Assembly (NCBI RefSeq): GCF_051622035.1
Contig: NC_135366.1
Coordinates: 10,175,001-10,239,000, forward strand
Length of the DNA stretch: 64,000 nucleotides
Reading direction: 5' to 3'
From: Arctopsyche grandis
Taxonomy: Eukaryota; Arthropoda; Insecta; Trichoptera; Hydropsychidae
Both the position numbers and the translations under genes were made by a program. Of this stretch, positions 10,300-22,958 are shown piece after piece (the stretch's first letter is position 1; the number at the start of each line of letters is the position of its first letter). Under the pieces are notes generated by a model that worked only from the letters and a program-made list of their open reading frames with translations, ran no database searches and was not told the origin of the DNA.

Positions 10300-13200
10300 C
10301 AAGCGGAAGAATACAGCTTTTTTTTTGGGATAAAATTAGCATGTACTAAATATATTTTGAGGGTATTTATAATAATAAACAAACAACAGTCGTATAAAAA
10401 TATTATATATGCGGTTCATAAAACTTATATCCATATTCATGACCAGTGACATTTTATATATAGAATGGAAGATTATTAAATAAAAAAAACTTGCTTAAAT
10501 TTTAATTTTATACTTTTAATTTGTTGAAGATTTGCAAACTTGATCAATAATTTCATTCAGAAATTCATTTAACCGTTAATAACCTGTTCGAGATGTGCAG
10601 TTTCATCTCCTACTTCCTTATTTCGTTATCTCGCCGCTGAAATGACCCGCGCGATGATTATGTATATTTGGTTCAAATTTAACCGTCCGGTCTAAAATAG
10701 AAAACTCTCCTCACACTTCGTATTCAATAGAAAAATCCTTCTCACACACGTTCGAATCATTAAATGACGATTCATTCTCACTGCTTGCTAAGAATTAAAA
10801 TAACATTAGTTTGCGAAAATTGCTCTGCGTTAATTAATTGGACGTATGAATTCAAACGATTGCACTTTTTACACTTAGCATGTGCAGAAAATTTCTCACA
10901 ATTTATATACCGAGCGCATTGTCCGCGCATCGAAACGCTCAAGACTGCTATTATATTTATAACAATTTTTATTTATTGCATTCAATTCATAGAAAGACTC
11001 GTATGTACTATTATGATACTCACTGAATAACTACAAGCATAATTTGAAGTAAATTCCTACATACATCATGCGGTTGTTTGCTTGTTAAGGTTCGCGTCGT
11101 AATAAAGGTTAATCGTCGAATTGGAGAGTGGTTTTTATTACCGAATTTGTGAGCTTCATTACGACTATCGTCATTATGCTTTTTTTTCGCCGATTGAAAT
11201 GTGTGTCAGAATAACCAGATTTGCCGTTTGATATGGAAAAAAATCGAAGGCCTCCTCTATGTATGTATAATATGTAGACGCCGAATGACGATCGTCAAGC
11301 TGACCGCACGTACGTAAAAGGAGCAAACGATTGCATACTTATAATAAACGCCTATAATATTTGGACCGATCATAAGTCATGTTGACTCATGCGTGTCATT
11401 AAAATTGAATTAAAGTATAACCTGCATATGATGTGGGACGATTTCGATCCTGAAGTCCCCCCACAATCATCATTTTTGACCTTCCACGCAACGAGTATTG
11501 ATTATTTCCGTCTCTTTTCCCAAACGTTTAATGAGACTGCTTCCTATGTTCTATACAGTGGGTGAATAAAGCATCATATTCCATTAAGAATTTTTTAAAA
11601 TGGAAATTAACAACCCTTGTCTGTATATGAAAATTTTCAATGGGGGATTTTTTTCTCTATCTGTAGATCGATGGGCGTTACTAATTTACAAAAATTGACT
11701 GTAGATTTGTCTATTAAGCATATTTAGCAGAAACATAAACATTTACATACGACAGGGGGTCCCAACCTTACTATGGGATGGACTCATACGAGATTGAAAA
11801 AATAATGGGGGATGGAAGCCAGATTTAAAAAATATATTAAAATTCAATATATTTGGTAGCGTTTTATTTTGAATTTACAGATTTTCGTTTTACTTTTTAA
11901 ATAAAGTAAAATAGTACAATTAATTGTACTATAATTGCAATTGTTGACATGGGATTTAAATTGCTGAAAATTTGCACAAATATGTAGAATCATAACTGGA
12001 TTTAATTTTGTAGGCTCCATTTTTCAAAAGATTGTGCTTTTTTTATCTTAAAGTGGATTCCAAAAGTTTTAACCTATACCGTGAGATTTTAATATGATGC
12101 TATTTCGAATTTTCTCTTCTTCAATTTTTGATGTTCCTTTTTGAAGAATTCCTGCTATGGATTTAGCAATTTCATTTAAATTTAGTAAAAATCTAGCTAC
12201 AGCTTCGATAGTGGCAAATTGCATTGAATCTGCCTTCAAATTGTTCCAAAAGGTTTTTAAGATTAGTATAATAAATAATGCTGGGTCAAAACTATTTTCA
12301 CCAATCACTTTTTTCATCATTGGAAAGTATACGAGAGAAATTTTTGAAATATTATTTATTCAAAACTTTATCTTAGCTTTTAATGCTCTTATAGAGCTAA
12401 ATTTTGACATTGAATTTAAATTTTTTTCTTATAGAGCTCATTTCAGCTAAATGTTTGTTTTTAAAAAACGACTTTCTTCCAATTAATTACTTTTTTTTAA
12501 ACTCTTTAAAGCGGGCGCATGCAAATAGCTCTATGGGGCACAAGTTTTAAAATATCTGACATATTAGTTCTATATGAACAGTTAGGAAGGGAAGGGGGTC
12601 TGATTAAATAAAATATTTTTCGGAAATGTGCTATACATTTCCGAAAATATATACTATATATCCTATATATACGTTATATATATATATATATAGGATAACG
12701 CGATTCAAAAAAGATTGACAACTCAAAATGAATTTTTATATATTTTTATATAATATCTACATAAATACTAAAATTCGTTGGATGGAGCGTTTAATATAAT
12801 CGCTACGTTTTTGAGACAATTGCATTTGTTTAAACGAATCAAAACAACCGACTGCGTGACTGATGAAGAGTTTGTGGTCATTTTCATCATCTCTGTCATG
12901 CTCCGTTGTGTTCGCAGCTCAATGGCTCGTCCACTTCGATCGTCCCCGTTGACGTACAAATTGCAATTTCCGTATCGATTTTGTTGCAATTTGTCATCGA
13001 ACGTTCATCCATTGAACGATTTGTCTATATGATGTTATTCCATAAAACGGTATTAACAGAGTGGCAAGTCCCGTATTCTAGATCCCGTGTCCGTTTGAAC
13101 CGGTTGCTCGTCACGGGCCTACGATTAATATCTCATTGGACAGTAGACCAACTCGCTTGCACGTGGATTTACAATATTCATGTACTTAATCTGCGATCGA

Positions 13201-14080
13201 ACTGTTTTGTTGCCTATTATATGTATGTACTTACCTTGGCCGAGACCGTTAAAACAATAAACGAATTTTTGACAGTGCTTTTTTTTGGTATGTAGTATAT
13301 TTTGATGCAATTTCGATCTTTTGGTATTGTTTCGTTTTCGCTCATTGTTTCACACGATTTTTGTAACGCCTCGAACATACACAGGATCGTTCGACTCGAA
13401 CGATCGTAAAAGTGATCATTATCCGTTCGTGGATTTCTGCTCAAGATTCGTGTTCATTCAAATTGGAAAGTCAACGTTCTCAGACAATTATTATGTATTT
13501 TGATGAGCGATTTTGCTTTCGGTCATAGATCCATACGCTACTACTGCTACACAAAACACTTTCGCAGAAATCATGATAACTTTTGTTCTATATTTTTCTT
13601 CGAATATCACAATAATAACTCTCGATTGTTTTGGTGTTTGTTTTTTTTTTAATAACAAGTGGCTTTCGATTGCGGTTTGGCCGTTGAAATTATAAAATTG
13701 AGTCATTTTGATCGAAAAGTGAACTTTTGAACTATTGTGTGCAGATAAAATATATTGTTAGCTATATTTAATGCCGTGTGTCACTCGTGTGCGAACGTGC
13801 TATTAAGTAATTACGTTTCGTAATCCGTGATATTACAAAGTAATCATCAACTTTTATGCGGCAATCCCTTGTTAGTACCGTACGCCGCTCTTTATAATTG
13901 CTTGTTTTGTGTATAATACATACATACATACATACGTCAAATAACCGTACTGAATGAGAAATTTGTCTATCAAATCTAAAAAAACGTGCTTATTTTTCTT
14001 AATATTTATTCACAGGAATAATTTAAATATGAATAATTTAGGTTCGGTCCCACGATATAGTTGAAATGTGTATCTATTTT
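10300..14080. other. Non-coding DNA with possible decayed transposon at 11.75-12.5 kb
   Basis: No supported gene. CAGGGGGTCCCAACC at 11754 looks like a hAT-type end, and the minus-strand frame 12069-12320 (83 codons) lies downstream of it. No matching right end or target duplication was found, so the element is not claimed. The moderately GC-richer block at 12.77-13.5 kb has overlapping open frames on both strands and no splice-supported exon. Confidence 0.4.
12617..12647. repeat. Short perfect hairpin
   Basis: TTTTCGGAAATGT and its reverse complement ACATTTCCGAAAA (13-bp stem) flank a 5-nt loop, GCTAT. The TATA repeat follows at 12650-12705. Function unknown. Confidence 0.6.
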
Positions 14081-15776
14081 TCGGTAACAGTCGGTAACCG
14101 GAGGCTTTGACGCTGCATGCGGCTCTTTATATGAAAAAATGCGACTCTCCTTATTGAAAATAATCAATAAATATATAATTACGCATATTTAGCACTGAAA
14201 ATAAAATCATTCTCATTTCATTTGTAAAACTGAGAAAATATATTGCAAGTTTTATACAGAGATTATTTTTAAAATTCATAGTAAATTTCAAGAAGTATTA
14301 ACGAGGCTAAAATTGATGCTCTCCGAGCTATAAATTCATACAAAATATGATTTAAAATTTATTTATTTTTTAATTAAATATACTGAGCAACAAAAACAAA
14401 TACTGGATCGGAGACCAATCAATCTTTACCAAGTTTGACCCACTGAATTCGAATATGACAATTATTTTTGTTTTCTTGCTCTCGTTTAAGAGATATGAGC
14501 GTTCAAATAAAATTGGCAATTTTTACAGATTTTTGGCTTTTGCAGTCTTTAATTAAAAATCTAGTATTGCTGTGCCAAAAGTGAGTATTGGAATCAATAG
14601 TCAAGATGCTTTTTCTATTGATTGTGACTTTTTATTGCTTTGATATACTTACAATTTATTTACAAACGAATTTTAAAAGTCAAAAATATGCTTTTGTTTA
14701 CACAATTTTTTCCGCAATATTTTGAGATAATTTCGCTAATTTTTCACTTCATAAGGATTGGTTTTTTTGTCAAAATTTTTTGTGATAGTCAGTTGTGTTT
14801 TCTATTGATTCTGATTTTTTATTGCTTCTGAGAATTAGGCCCTTTGTTCGAAAAAAGTTACGAACCACTGATCTATGCTATTACTATAGCTTTTGCGAAA
14901 ATTAATGAATTTTTATTAAATCTTTCCGGTTGGAAGCACGTCTTAACGGGTAATACTCGTAAAAAAGTGAAGATGCAACACTCAAGAAAAAGAAGTCATT
15001 ACTTAACTTGTAGTAACTGCTTATAATGTGTTGATTCATTCTTTCACCGCATGGTATCCTCCTTTTCATAAGCACACTCGCACACATATCTTCAATACAA
15101 CATTGTCTTGGAAGCGTTCCAAGGTGAAGGCAATTAGCACGGTTTCAATTGAGATCCAATCTGAAAGCGATAAAGGACTGTCCACATTGGGCAAACCTAG
15201 CGTGCAATCGGCACATAAATCTAATTTGTAAACGTGTACGTGTTAACGAGCCCCCGACTCCGAATTCGGACCTGCCGAATTGTGCAACGTCTCAAAAGGA
15301 GGAATACATGTATATGTACATACACTCGAATAGAAAATGTAGAAAGTGTTGGATGCGAGGTGCAGTCACGGGGTCCGAACCCGGACTAATAGCATGGCAA
15401 GTAGAGCGAAACAGTCCGACTGCCGGTCATTTGTCGCGTCGCACCGGTGCGTTTCCCGGCAACAATAAAAATTGATCTCATACGCACGCGCCTATTATAT
15501 ACATTTTCTATGTTTGAAACAAATGCTTGTTATTATCATGTTTCAAAATTGGCGGTATGTGGTCGCGGTCAAAATACGCCGTTTCGATGGATCATTGTGG
15601 TCGTTATATGTATGTCACTTGCTAGTTTACATCTCAAACAGAAGAAATCCGTATTAGGTTTATACCTCTTCCTCTCCGTCCCTTCACATTTTCGGTTAAT
15701 ATCAACCGCTACATATGTGTGAAGGTTTGTAGAAAAGTCTTTTCGTAATATTTAAGTGATTATTATCTTTATATAA
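14081..15776. other. Non-coding DNA, possible hAT-like remnant
   Basis: TGCGGCTCTTTATATG near 14118 and the terminal-looking GTTACGAACCACTG ending near 14870 (reverse complement CAGTGGTTCGTAAC) resemble the ends of hAT-type elements. No paired end or duplication was found. From 15.1 to 15.48 kb the DNA is GC-richer with short open frames but no supported exon. Confidence 0.35.
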
Positions 15777-16105
15777 TACTAGGAAGTTCTAACAGGTAAA
15801 CACCAATGCGCCTTCCTAGTCAATTACAAATATCGATAATATGTAATTGCATTATAGAAAAGCATTTTTATATTATATCAATAAATTTCGAGAATGCTTC
15901 AAACTTGAACTTTTGTGAGAGATTCGAAAGGTTGCCGATTTGGTGGAACTGTTTCGATGAAGTCAGATAAATTGGCAAGGTCTGATACGGAAATGATCGA
16001 TTTGGAGTCACATATCTAAAGTCTAGCCAGCAAACACCGGGCCAGGTAACGAACCCATGTTCACTCAGTTTAAAGCATTACACGCTGACAACTGAGCTAT
16101 GTTGC
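15777..16105 (-). mobile_element. tRNA-derived SINE, copy B
   Basis: Minus-strand SINE with head (AGCTCAGTTGTCAGCG), body (GTGACTCCAAATCGATCA) and tail. The tail, seen on the plus strand, is bounded by ACTAGGAAG and its exact reverse complement CTTCCTAGT, forming a 9-bp stem around the ACAGGTAAACACCAATGCG block. Confidence 0.75.
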
Positions 16106-18599
16106 TGTTAAGATATGTACATATATGTACGTAATGTAATTGATTCAGTCCCAGTCACTTTTCTTTCAAATGCGAATAAAATTGATTTATTTCTAAACTA
16201 AATACATTGCAATAAGAAATATTAGAAGACATTTATTGCGACATATACTTCTGCAAAATGATTTTAAATGGTTTTCAGTATTTTGGGATTATTTATGTAA
16301 GTTAAAGTTTTGTATGTTGTAGTAGTCGAGCTAGTGACGAAGACTCGTACGACATTTGTTTTGATTTTTTGTGATGGAGGTATAGACATTCCTATGATTT
16401 TTTGACAAAAAAACTAAATAAAAGTAAGCCAAATATTTTCTTCAGAGGTTTCCATAAAAAATTTCCGAATTAAAATGGTCGATATTCTCCGGTGAAATTT
16501 GCCTTATCCTGTCAAAGATTAGAACCATTAATTATGCGTTTGTGTTCGATTCCGGCCACATAATCTTTAATACTCGTGTGTTTGTTAAGAGTTAATTTTG
16601 TTTTTCTTCTTAAAGCGGCGTATTTGGTTTCAGGCTGTCAAGTCGTCAAAGTGACTATGAAAGCATTTTATTTAATAGTTTTCGATTCCTTTTGGGAATA
16701 TATAAAAAGAAATGTAATGGAAGCTAGACAGTGTCAGTTTAATATGAAAGTGCTCGTTAAATATTTATACGTACTATTTTGATCACAGGAAGGGTGTTAC
16801 GATCCGAGGCATATTCTCCCTTACATTCTGATTTAAAGTGTCACTCGGAAAATTTTTACTGTGCCTAACGCTTTTTGCTCGGATGAGATGGGTTGGGATT
16901 TACATTGAGCCCAGACGTCAGCTAAAATGAGAAAATTCTGATGGTCGATTTAAATTTTTTTCGTTTATTAACCTGTTGCATGAACATGTTCATATTTTTC
17001 AAGCTGTCAAGAATGGATAAGTTCTTTAGATTTGTAGCACCTAAACGGTACATATGTGGGTAATCGTGATATAAATTTTATCACCTTACATTTTTGAACT
17101 CGTCAATTGAAGTGGAAGACACGCACATTGAGTTCAATCATCATCGTTGGTGCTTCTGCGTATCGTTCATAACAAAATTACGATGATTACGGTCGAACGA
17201 CGATTTATGTATGTATTCGAATTTGGAAAATATGTGTGATGTTCGCTATTGACACGCTGACATACAGCCTCCGGAGGAAAGTTCGTCTTCAAATATTCAC
17301 TTAACATTATAATAGGCGCGGTCTGAAATGGAAAAGTTGGCCGACGCTTCTTCTTTCCATGTAAATATATTCCAGTGAAACTAAACTTACCGTAATAATT
17401 AACCATTTTTCGTTCAATTAGAACTGAATCAAAAGTTTCTATTATTAACATCATCCATGGGACGAACTCCTTTCTAAATTTCAAAACGTCTTAAAAGTAG
17501 AGCAATACGTTATTATTGATAGGAAAAAAGCGTGAATACAGTTAAATTGTACAGTTTCGGGACTTTGTATCTTTTTTGCATACTGTTTTGAGTAATCTGT
17601 CATAGTGCTGGAGTGATTTGATATCTCGTTATCCGCTAACGGATTTCCTAGGTGGAAGTATTATATGTATTTGCTCAGCTGTTGGCCGGTTTTCTTTTCT
17701 CCGTATGGTCGTTTAACGGCTTCGAAGCACTTCTGCAATCTTCAACTTTCTTCTTGTCCAGCTCATTAGCAGATATGTGGTTACATCTCGTACGGTACAG
17801 CCGTCTACGGTTGAGGATGCACTTTCGTATTTGGTGACTACGGATTATGAAGCTGCGGTGGAAATCGGTCGCGTTTTGTTCCGATCATCCTGTTGTCCTT
17901 TATTCGAAACCCACACGCTCTTGCCTGCCATTGGTTGGTGAGCCATGGAATGTTGGCCCCATTTGCCTTGTCAACTATCCACTTATGGGATTGCACATAT
18001 CATTATCGAAAGCATTATAACCGCCTTATATTGTCTCGATAAAATTGACACATTTTGCACATTGTTCTATGTAGCATTATGTGCTCGTATCCGCTTAGAT
18101 AATAATTTTGGAATTGACTTTCCCAAAATTTCGACAAAGCTATTAAAATTTCAAAATCTATTGGGTATGTATATATGAGCGAAATAATATCCAATTTTTT
18201 TTTTTTTGCAAATTGAGAATAAAACAAAAATTGAGTCAACAAAATCAAGTTATACCGAAGGATTTAGTACCTACTAATAAAAGGATCCAACCCACATGGG
18301 TATTACAAAAGTGAAATATCCTTCTGTATTATAAAAGTGAATTACAGGCAATACTTCCGCAAAGTTGGTCCCAATTAGTCAATACGGTTTGGAAATATTA
18401 TATGTATGTAAATATATCCTGGTGGCTGGTATTCTATTATATTATATGTATATTCGAATATGACTAAGCAAAGTCAGACCGAGCAACTAGGAAGTCGGAA
18501 ATTTTTTCTCGGGCATCATCGGAAAGAATTACACAATTGTTACTAGTAAAGTTGATCGAAATTGATTTGAGGGATTTTTCAGCATACGATATACGTATT
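16106..18599. other. Non-coding DNA, nothing assigned
   Basis: No supported gene or complete element. The GC-richer stretch at 17.65-17.97 kb has short open frames on both strands, none with both splice borders. Confidence 0.45.
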
Positions 18600-18788
18600 A
18601 AGGTATATTCATTAGCACAGCGCAGAGCGGCAACTTCGTAACCAGCAGTACGAAAAGAATTCTTTTGTACATTCTACCTATATATGGACGCATATGAATG
18701 CGTGATGGAATATATGAATGTGTCCATGTATAATGTATCAAAGAATACTTTTTGTAATGTAACGTGCAGTTGCCGGTCTTTGCTATGT
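18600..18788. repeat. Inverted-repeat element (AAGGTNYRTTNAT end family)
   Basis: A left end, AAGGTATATTCATTAGCACAG, and two arms (AAAAGAATTCTTTTGTACAT and, inverted, ATGTATCAAAGAATACTTTTT) fold around a short loop at about 18685-18715. The GTCCATGTATAATGTATCAAAGAATAC block recurs in 43341-43803 and in both arms of 47932-48531. It abuts the RTE fragment that begins at about 18801. Confidence 0.55.
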
Positions 18789-18800
18789 CAATATTGCAGT

Positions 18801-19273
18801 TATTGCATGCTCGGTAGCATTTCATTAGATGATAAAATAGAAGTAGTCAATAATTATTTATATTTAGGACAAATAATCGACATTTCTAGTAGTATAAGAA
18901 ATAAAGAGACGTATGAAATTACAATGAAGTGCATTTGGAAAAAAGTATGGAATGCTTGGCATAACGAATAAAGACAGGAAGCGGAATACATGGATGAGAC
19001 GTATGACAAAGCCGGTGGATAGTGAAGAGATTTAAATGGCAATGGCAGGGCGGGTCACGTGGCTATAATAATGGACGAAAGGTGGACAAAAAAAGTGCTA
19101 AAATGGTACCTGAGATAATGCATAGGGGTAAAAGGAAGACGCCATGGAAGATGTGTGAGGTGAGATGGATGAGGGTTGCGCAAAACAGCGAGAAGCGGAA
19201 TCCTGTTGGAAAGGCCTTCATCCAGAAGTAAATGATGAACGGCTATAAATGATGATGAAGATGATGATGTATA
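18801..19273 (+). pseudogene. 3' fragment of an RTE-type non-LTR retrotransposon
   Basis: Remnant of the reverse-transcriptase C-terminal region. The readings VVNNYLYLGQII, RFKWQWQGG and VRWMRVAQNSEKR match the usual RTE 3' region (YLGQ, KWQWAGH, RWMRIAQ motifs). They occur in different frames, broken by stops. The end is a GATGATGAAGATGATGATG repeat, as in RTE tails. It is colinear with the longer copy at 44398-45900. No function is possible. Confidence 0.8.
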
Positions 19274-19729
19274 GCAAATGTGATTTGGAAATATCTTCAG
19301 TACATTGTCTATGGACGTGTTCACATATAACTTGTATGAATGCACCCTTACGATATTTTCCAGTCGTGCGTTTGCAGACATTTGCTGTGTTTGAATATAT
19401 TATTCTTTTGTATGGGGATGATCGTGAGTCTAATAATAATATAGAATGACTTCAAATATTCGTTTCGTTTATTCGTTCGTGAAGAGGCGCTTGAACAACT
19501 AATTGTACATCCATATTGGCACTCAAGTTTATTTACATTCGTAGATTGGGCACAAAAGTTTTTTATCATCTTACGCGTGATGAATTTCGTAGATGGAAAG
19601 TAGGCAAGCACGTCCGACCGCAGCCTAAACGCAGCGTTTTACCAAAATGGAGAAATTGATGGTGACGCACTTAAAAATCATAATTATTTTATTAATGCAA
19701 CAATGCGCTTAATGAGCGCAACGAATTTG

Positions 19730-20120
19730 TTAACGAATCACCGTTGGAAATGGCGTGAAATCACTTTTTTGTTTTTTCATTTTAGAAATAAGTAGAAATT
19801 CAAATGAAAATGTCGTGTCGGATGGATTCCGTGTCGCACTATGAATTGTATAATTAATTTCGTAATAGGTAATTAGGTGACGATTTGCTCGACTTTTGCC
19901 GCCTTTTATCCCCGTTTCGCTCATTCGTGATGCAATTATTATCAAAGCCATATCGAGCGAATAATTCATCTGAAAAAAAAGTGGCTTTATTTTCTGGAGA
20001 GCTTTGCTTTGGTTCTCGTACGGAGACAAGTTGCTCTCTTGGTCTTACGGGCCCATTGTTCGCCGTTTCAAAACTTGGTCTCGCACATCGAATCCATCTT
20101 CGCCAATCGAATTCTGTTGT
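19730..20120 (-). CDS. Weak candidate two-exon minus-strand gene
   Basis: On the minus strand, acceptor TTGTTGGTATTTCAG, a 72-nt exon (20120-20049), donor GGGCCC|GTAAGA, a 79-nt intron and acceptor CCACTTTTTTTTCAG lead to an exon that begins ATGAATTATTCG at 19969 and stops at 19730. The join keeps frame (SFETANNGP then MNYSLDMALI). If the ATG is the start, the product is 79 aa. No homology is recognised, and the very short intron and basic/serine-rich tail could be chance. Recorded because three consensus splice sites coincide with an open frame. Confidence 0.2.
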
Positions 20121-21257
20121 CTGAAATACCAACAACAATAGCGTCTGCAGATGTATTATCGATATAAAAAGATTTTTTCTTGTTGTTAACTCACGCTTGA
20201 CCGATACTCCTTTCACTTACGTCACGGTTTACCGAAGTCGAATACGTTTTCGCGGTTTTTAAAACTCATGTTTTGCGACCCACAAACGAGCTAATGTCCC
20301 AAAACTTACCTACATACTTTCGTAATGTAGATTCTTGGCATACCTTTCTATTTTACTATAGTGTTTATTTGTTTCCAATACTTTTTCTGATTCCACCATT
20401 ATAAATATGTATGTATTAGCTCGAAGAAAACTGAAGATCTTTGATGTAACTTACATATATCATTATTGAATCAGTTATATCGTATGCTGAATCAAAAACA
20501 GAGTTTATTCCTCCCCCCTCTCTTTTTTTATTATCAATAAAACTATGGATATATGTATATATGTATGAATGAATAAAAAAATTACTTGTTTTCATTTTTT
20601 TATTACATATATACATGTGCCATGACAGGAATTACCCAAAGGCGACAAATGTGGTTAGATTATTTTTGTACTTACAATTTTTCAAACATAACCGGACATA
20701 CATAGAATACAATAGAGATATCTATGGACAATTTTTTTGATACACATCAAATTTGTGAGAAATACATTATGTAGTTAGCAATTTATAAGATTCAACAAAT
20801 TCGAGATGCTAATGTATGATCTTGTTGCTAGCAGACATGGGCGATGGTGTGAAATGAGACTCATTGAGCGATTTAAAACATATTTTACTCGGCGAAGCGC
20901 TACAACGAATTAAGCGTTCGTTAAGTGTCACATGACAAGATGACAACTCAGCTATTCTTCTACTCACTTTTTAATAGAGATCTAACAAGATTTTAACAAG
21001 ATTTCGCCAGCAGCGTATTTGGTCGCGATTCTATTGATATGCAATAACTCTTCCAGTGCACTAGTTCTAGTAACACTTCCAGTGCAAATCCAATAACACT
21101 TCCAGTCCTAAATTACGTCCTAATGATCCAAAATTACATTGAAATTCAATTTATATTATAATATACCTCATTCGTCAAATTTATCATATCGAGTAAGGGC
21201 TGCAGACTGTTAAGTTAAATTTTTAAGTCAAAAGTTATTTTTTTGATCCAATCACAA
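20121..21257. other. Non-coding DNA, nothing assigned
   Basis: AT-rich, with short ATG/TACATA repeats and a small direct repeat of AACACTTCCAGTGCA-like sequence near 21050-21110. No gene or element boundary seen. Confidence 0.5.
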
Positions 21258-21487
21258 CCAGCAACATAGCTCAGTGGTTACCGTGAAATGCTATCTGGTG
21301 AGCGATCAAGGTTTCAATCCCTGTCCTGGTGTTACTGGCCAGACCTTAAATATACATATGTGACTCCAGGTCGATCGTTTCCCACCAGAATTTTTATTTG
21401 ATTTCATTGTTGAAACGGTTCCAAACAAATTGGCAACCTATCTTCATTTGTCATCATTATTTCAATGTAATTTCAAATTTATAATAT
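21258..21487 (+). mobile_element. tRNA-derived SINE, copy C
   Basis: Plus-strand copy: A-box region TAGCTCAGTGGTTACC, B-box-like GGTTTCAATCCC, body TGTGACTCCAGGTCGATCG and TTGTTGAAACGGTTCC. It ends at TTTCAAATTTATAAT, so the hairpin tail of copies A, B and F is absent. Confidence 0.75.
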
Positions 21488-22500
21488 TCATGTTATAACT
21501 TTATACGAAGTACATATGTACAAATTAATTAACAAATTAAATGTTAAATATAAATTTTATTATTTATTTAAATTACATTATCCTTAAAGTGAAAATGTAT
21601 GTATATGATACATACGATTTTTGTTGTTAATGAAGCTGTATTGTTTGATCCAATGTTCAAAGTGGCCTTGTATTTAGAATGGTTCTTCTCAATTGTACAT
21701 GGACGCATTCGATCTCGTTCTTTTTTTTCGTTTGATTTTAATTACAAAATTCTTTGCGTACATATGTACATAGATATCTAAAAACACGCTTGTGCATATA
21801 ATTGGTACAAACACCAGGAACTGACTATTTATCATAACGCTCCATTGTGTGTTATGGCCGCACGCTATTGCCTCACGAAGATCCAGCAGGTGTTCTGCCA
21901 TTATCGTTAATTACCTGCTCATCGTACGTAACTCTTCGATGTGATGCGTCTCTCTGAAAAAAGACTATCCATTTCTGCCGACTTACATATTACACACAAA
22001 ACGTCGCACTTTCTCTCCAGATTAATATTTCAGTGCAACAGTCCGAACGCAAATCTCTCTAATTTCACGGTTTATGTTATTGTTCGACGATTAAGTCTGA
22101 CGAAATTCGAATCCGATCCAATCACTAATCGTATTTATTTCGTATTTAAAACGAAAGTCATTCGTTTTTAATGACGATCGTTCATTTGGTTACGAAATCG
22201 TTTAAAATATTGTCCCTGTCGTATTGCGAACACACTCTTACTGCTATTATTCTTATTGCTCTTTTCGATGTTGACCAATTTGTTCGCGGATACGTACAGG
22301 TGTATCCAATCGAACAAATTACATCTCGCGTCTAACTAAAGCACTCGGGATCGTTCAATTTCCACTACATCATCATTATAATGCTATAAAATTCGAAATC
22401 ATTCGCGAATTATCTGAACGCATCGAATCGATTCGGGGTGGAGCAAAAAAAAAATATGCCTCTCCACTCTAATTATGTTTTATTTTCAAAATATTCGGAT
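21488..22500. other. Non-coding DNA, nothing assigned
   Basis: No supported gene. The frame at 21941-22171 lies in somewhat GC-richer DNA but has no splice support or recognisable product. Confidence 0.5.
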
Positions 22501-22545
22501 GTAAAATACTAGGAGGCTAAAACAAGGTAAACCTTACCAACATAT
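22501..22545 (-). mobile_element. Solo tail of the SINE family
   Basis: ATACTAGGAGGCTAAAACAAGGTAAACC corresponds to the tail hairpin region of copies A, B and F in the same orientation, without the body. Confidence 0.5.
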
Positions 22546-22700
22546 GTATATTAGATCTAATACAAAATGCAATTTATCACTTTAAAGTTGATACTCTTTT
22601 TATTATACTCAAGGCCGTCGTAAATGACTTATACGATAAACCAAATTCATTTCAACTGCTGATTAGTTGATAGAATCGATGACGTCTGAAGTCATTTAGC

Positions 22701-22958
22701 TAGCAGCGTGACTTGGTGGTTGCGTTGATGCTAAGCACCAAGAGGTTGCCGGGTTCAATCCCGTGAGAGAATTTATTCTGAATATAATCTTAAAATGCTG
22801 CTGGTCAGGCTTGGATATTTGTGACTCCAAGTCGATCGTTTCCTACCAGAGTTTGCCAATTTATCTGATTTCGTTGTTGAAACAGTTCCTCCATCATATT
22901 CGCAATTATCCTACCCACGATGTCACCACTATTTGAATATGATTTCAAAAATTTATTA
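22701..22958 (+). mobile_element. tRNA-derived SINE, copy D
   Basis: Plus-strand copy with A-box region CTTGGTGGTTGCG, B box GGGTTCAATCCCG and the shared body (GTGACTCCAAGTCGATCG, TTGTTGAAACAGTTCC, ATTTGAATATGATTTCAAA). Confidence 0.75.

Noticed and set aside
11754..12600. Possible hAT element starting CAGGGGGTCCCAACC
   Set aside because: No matching right end or 8-bp duplication could be found.
12906..13295. 129-codon plus-strand frame in moderately GC-rich DNA
   Set aside because: No recognisable domain, overlapping equally open minus-strand frames, and no consistent exon boundaries.
15340..15470. tRNA-like stretch with GGTCCGAACCCGG
   Set aside because: It contains a B-box-like palindrome but no acceptor stem, anticodon arm or A box at the right spacing could be built, so it is not called a tRNA.
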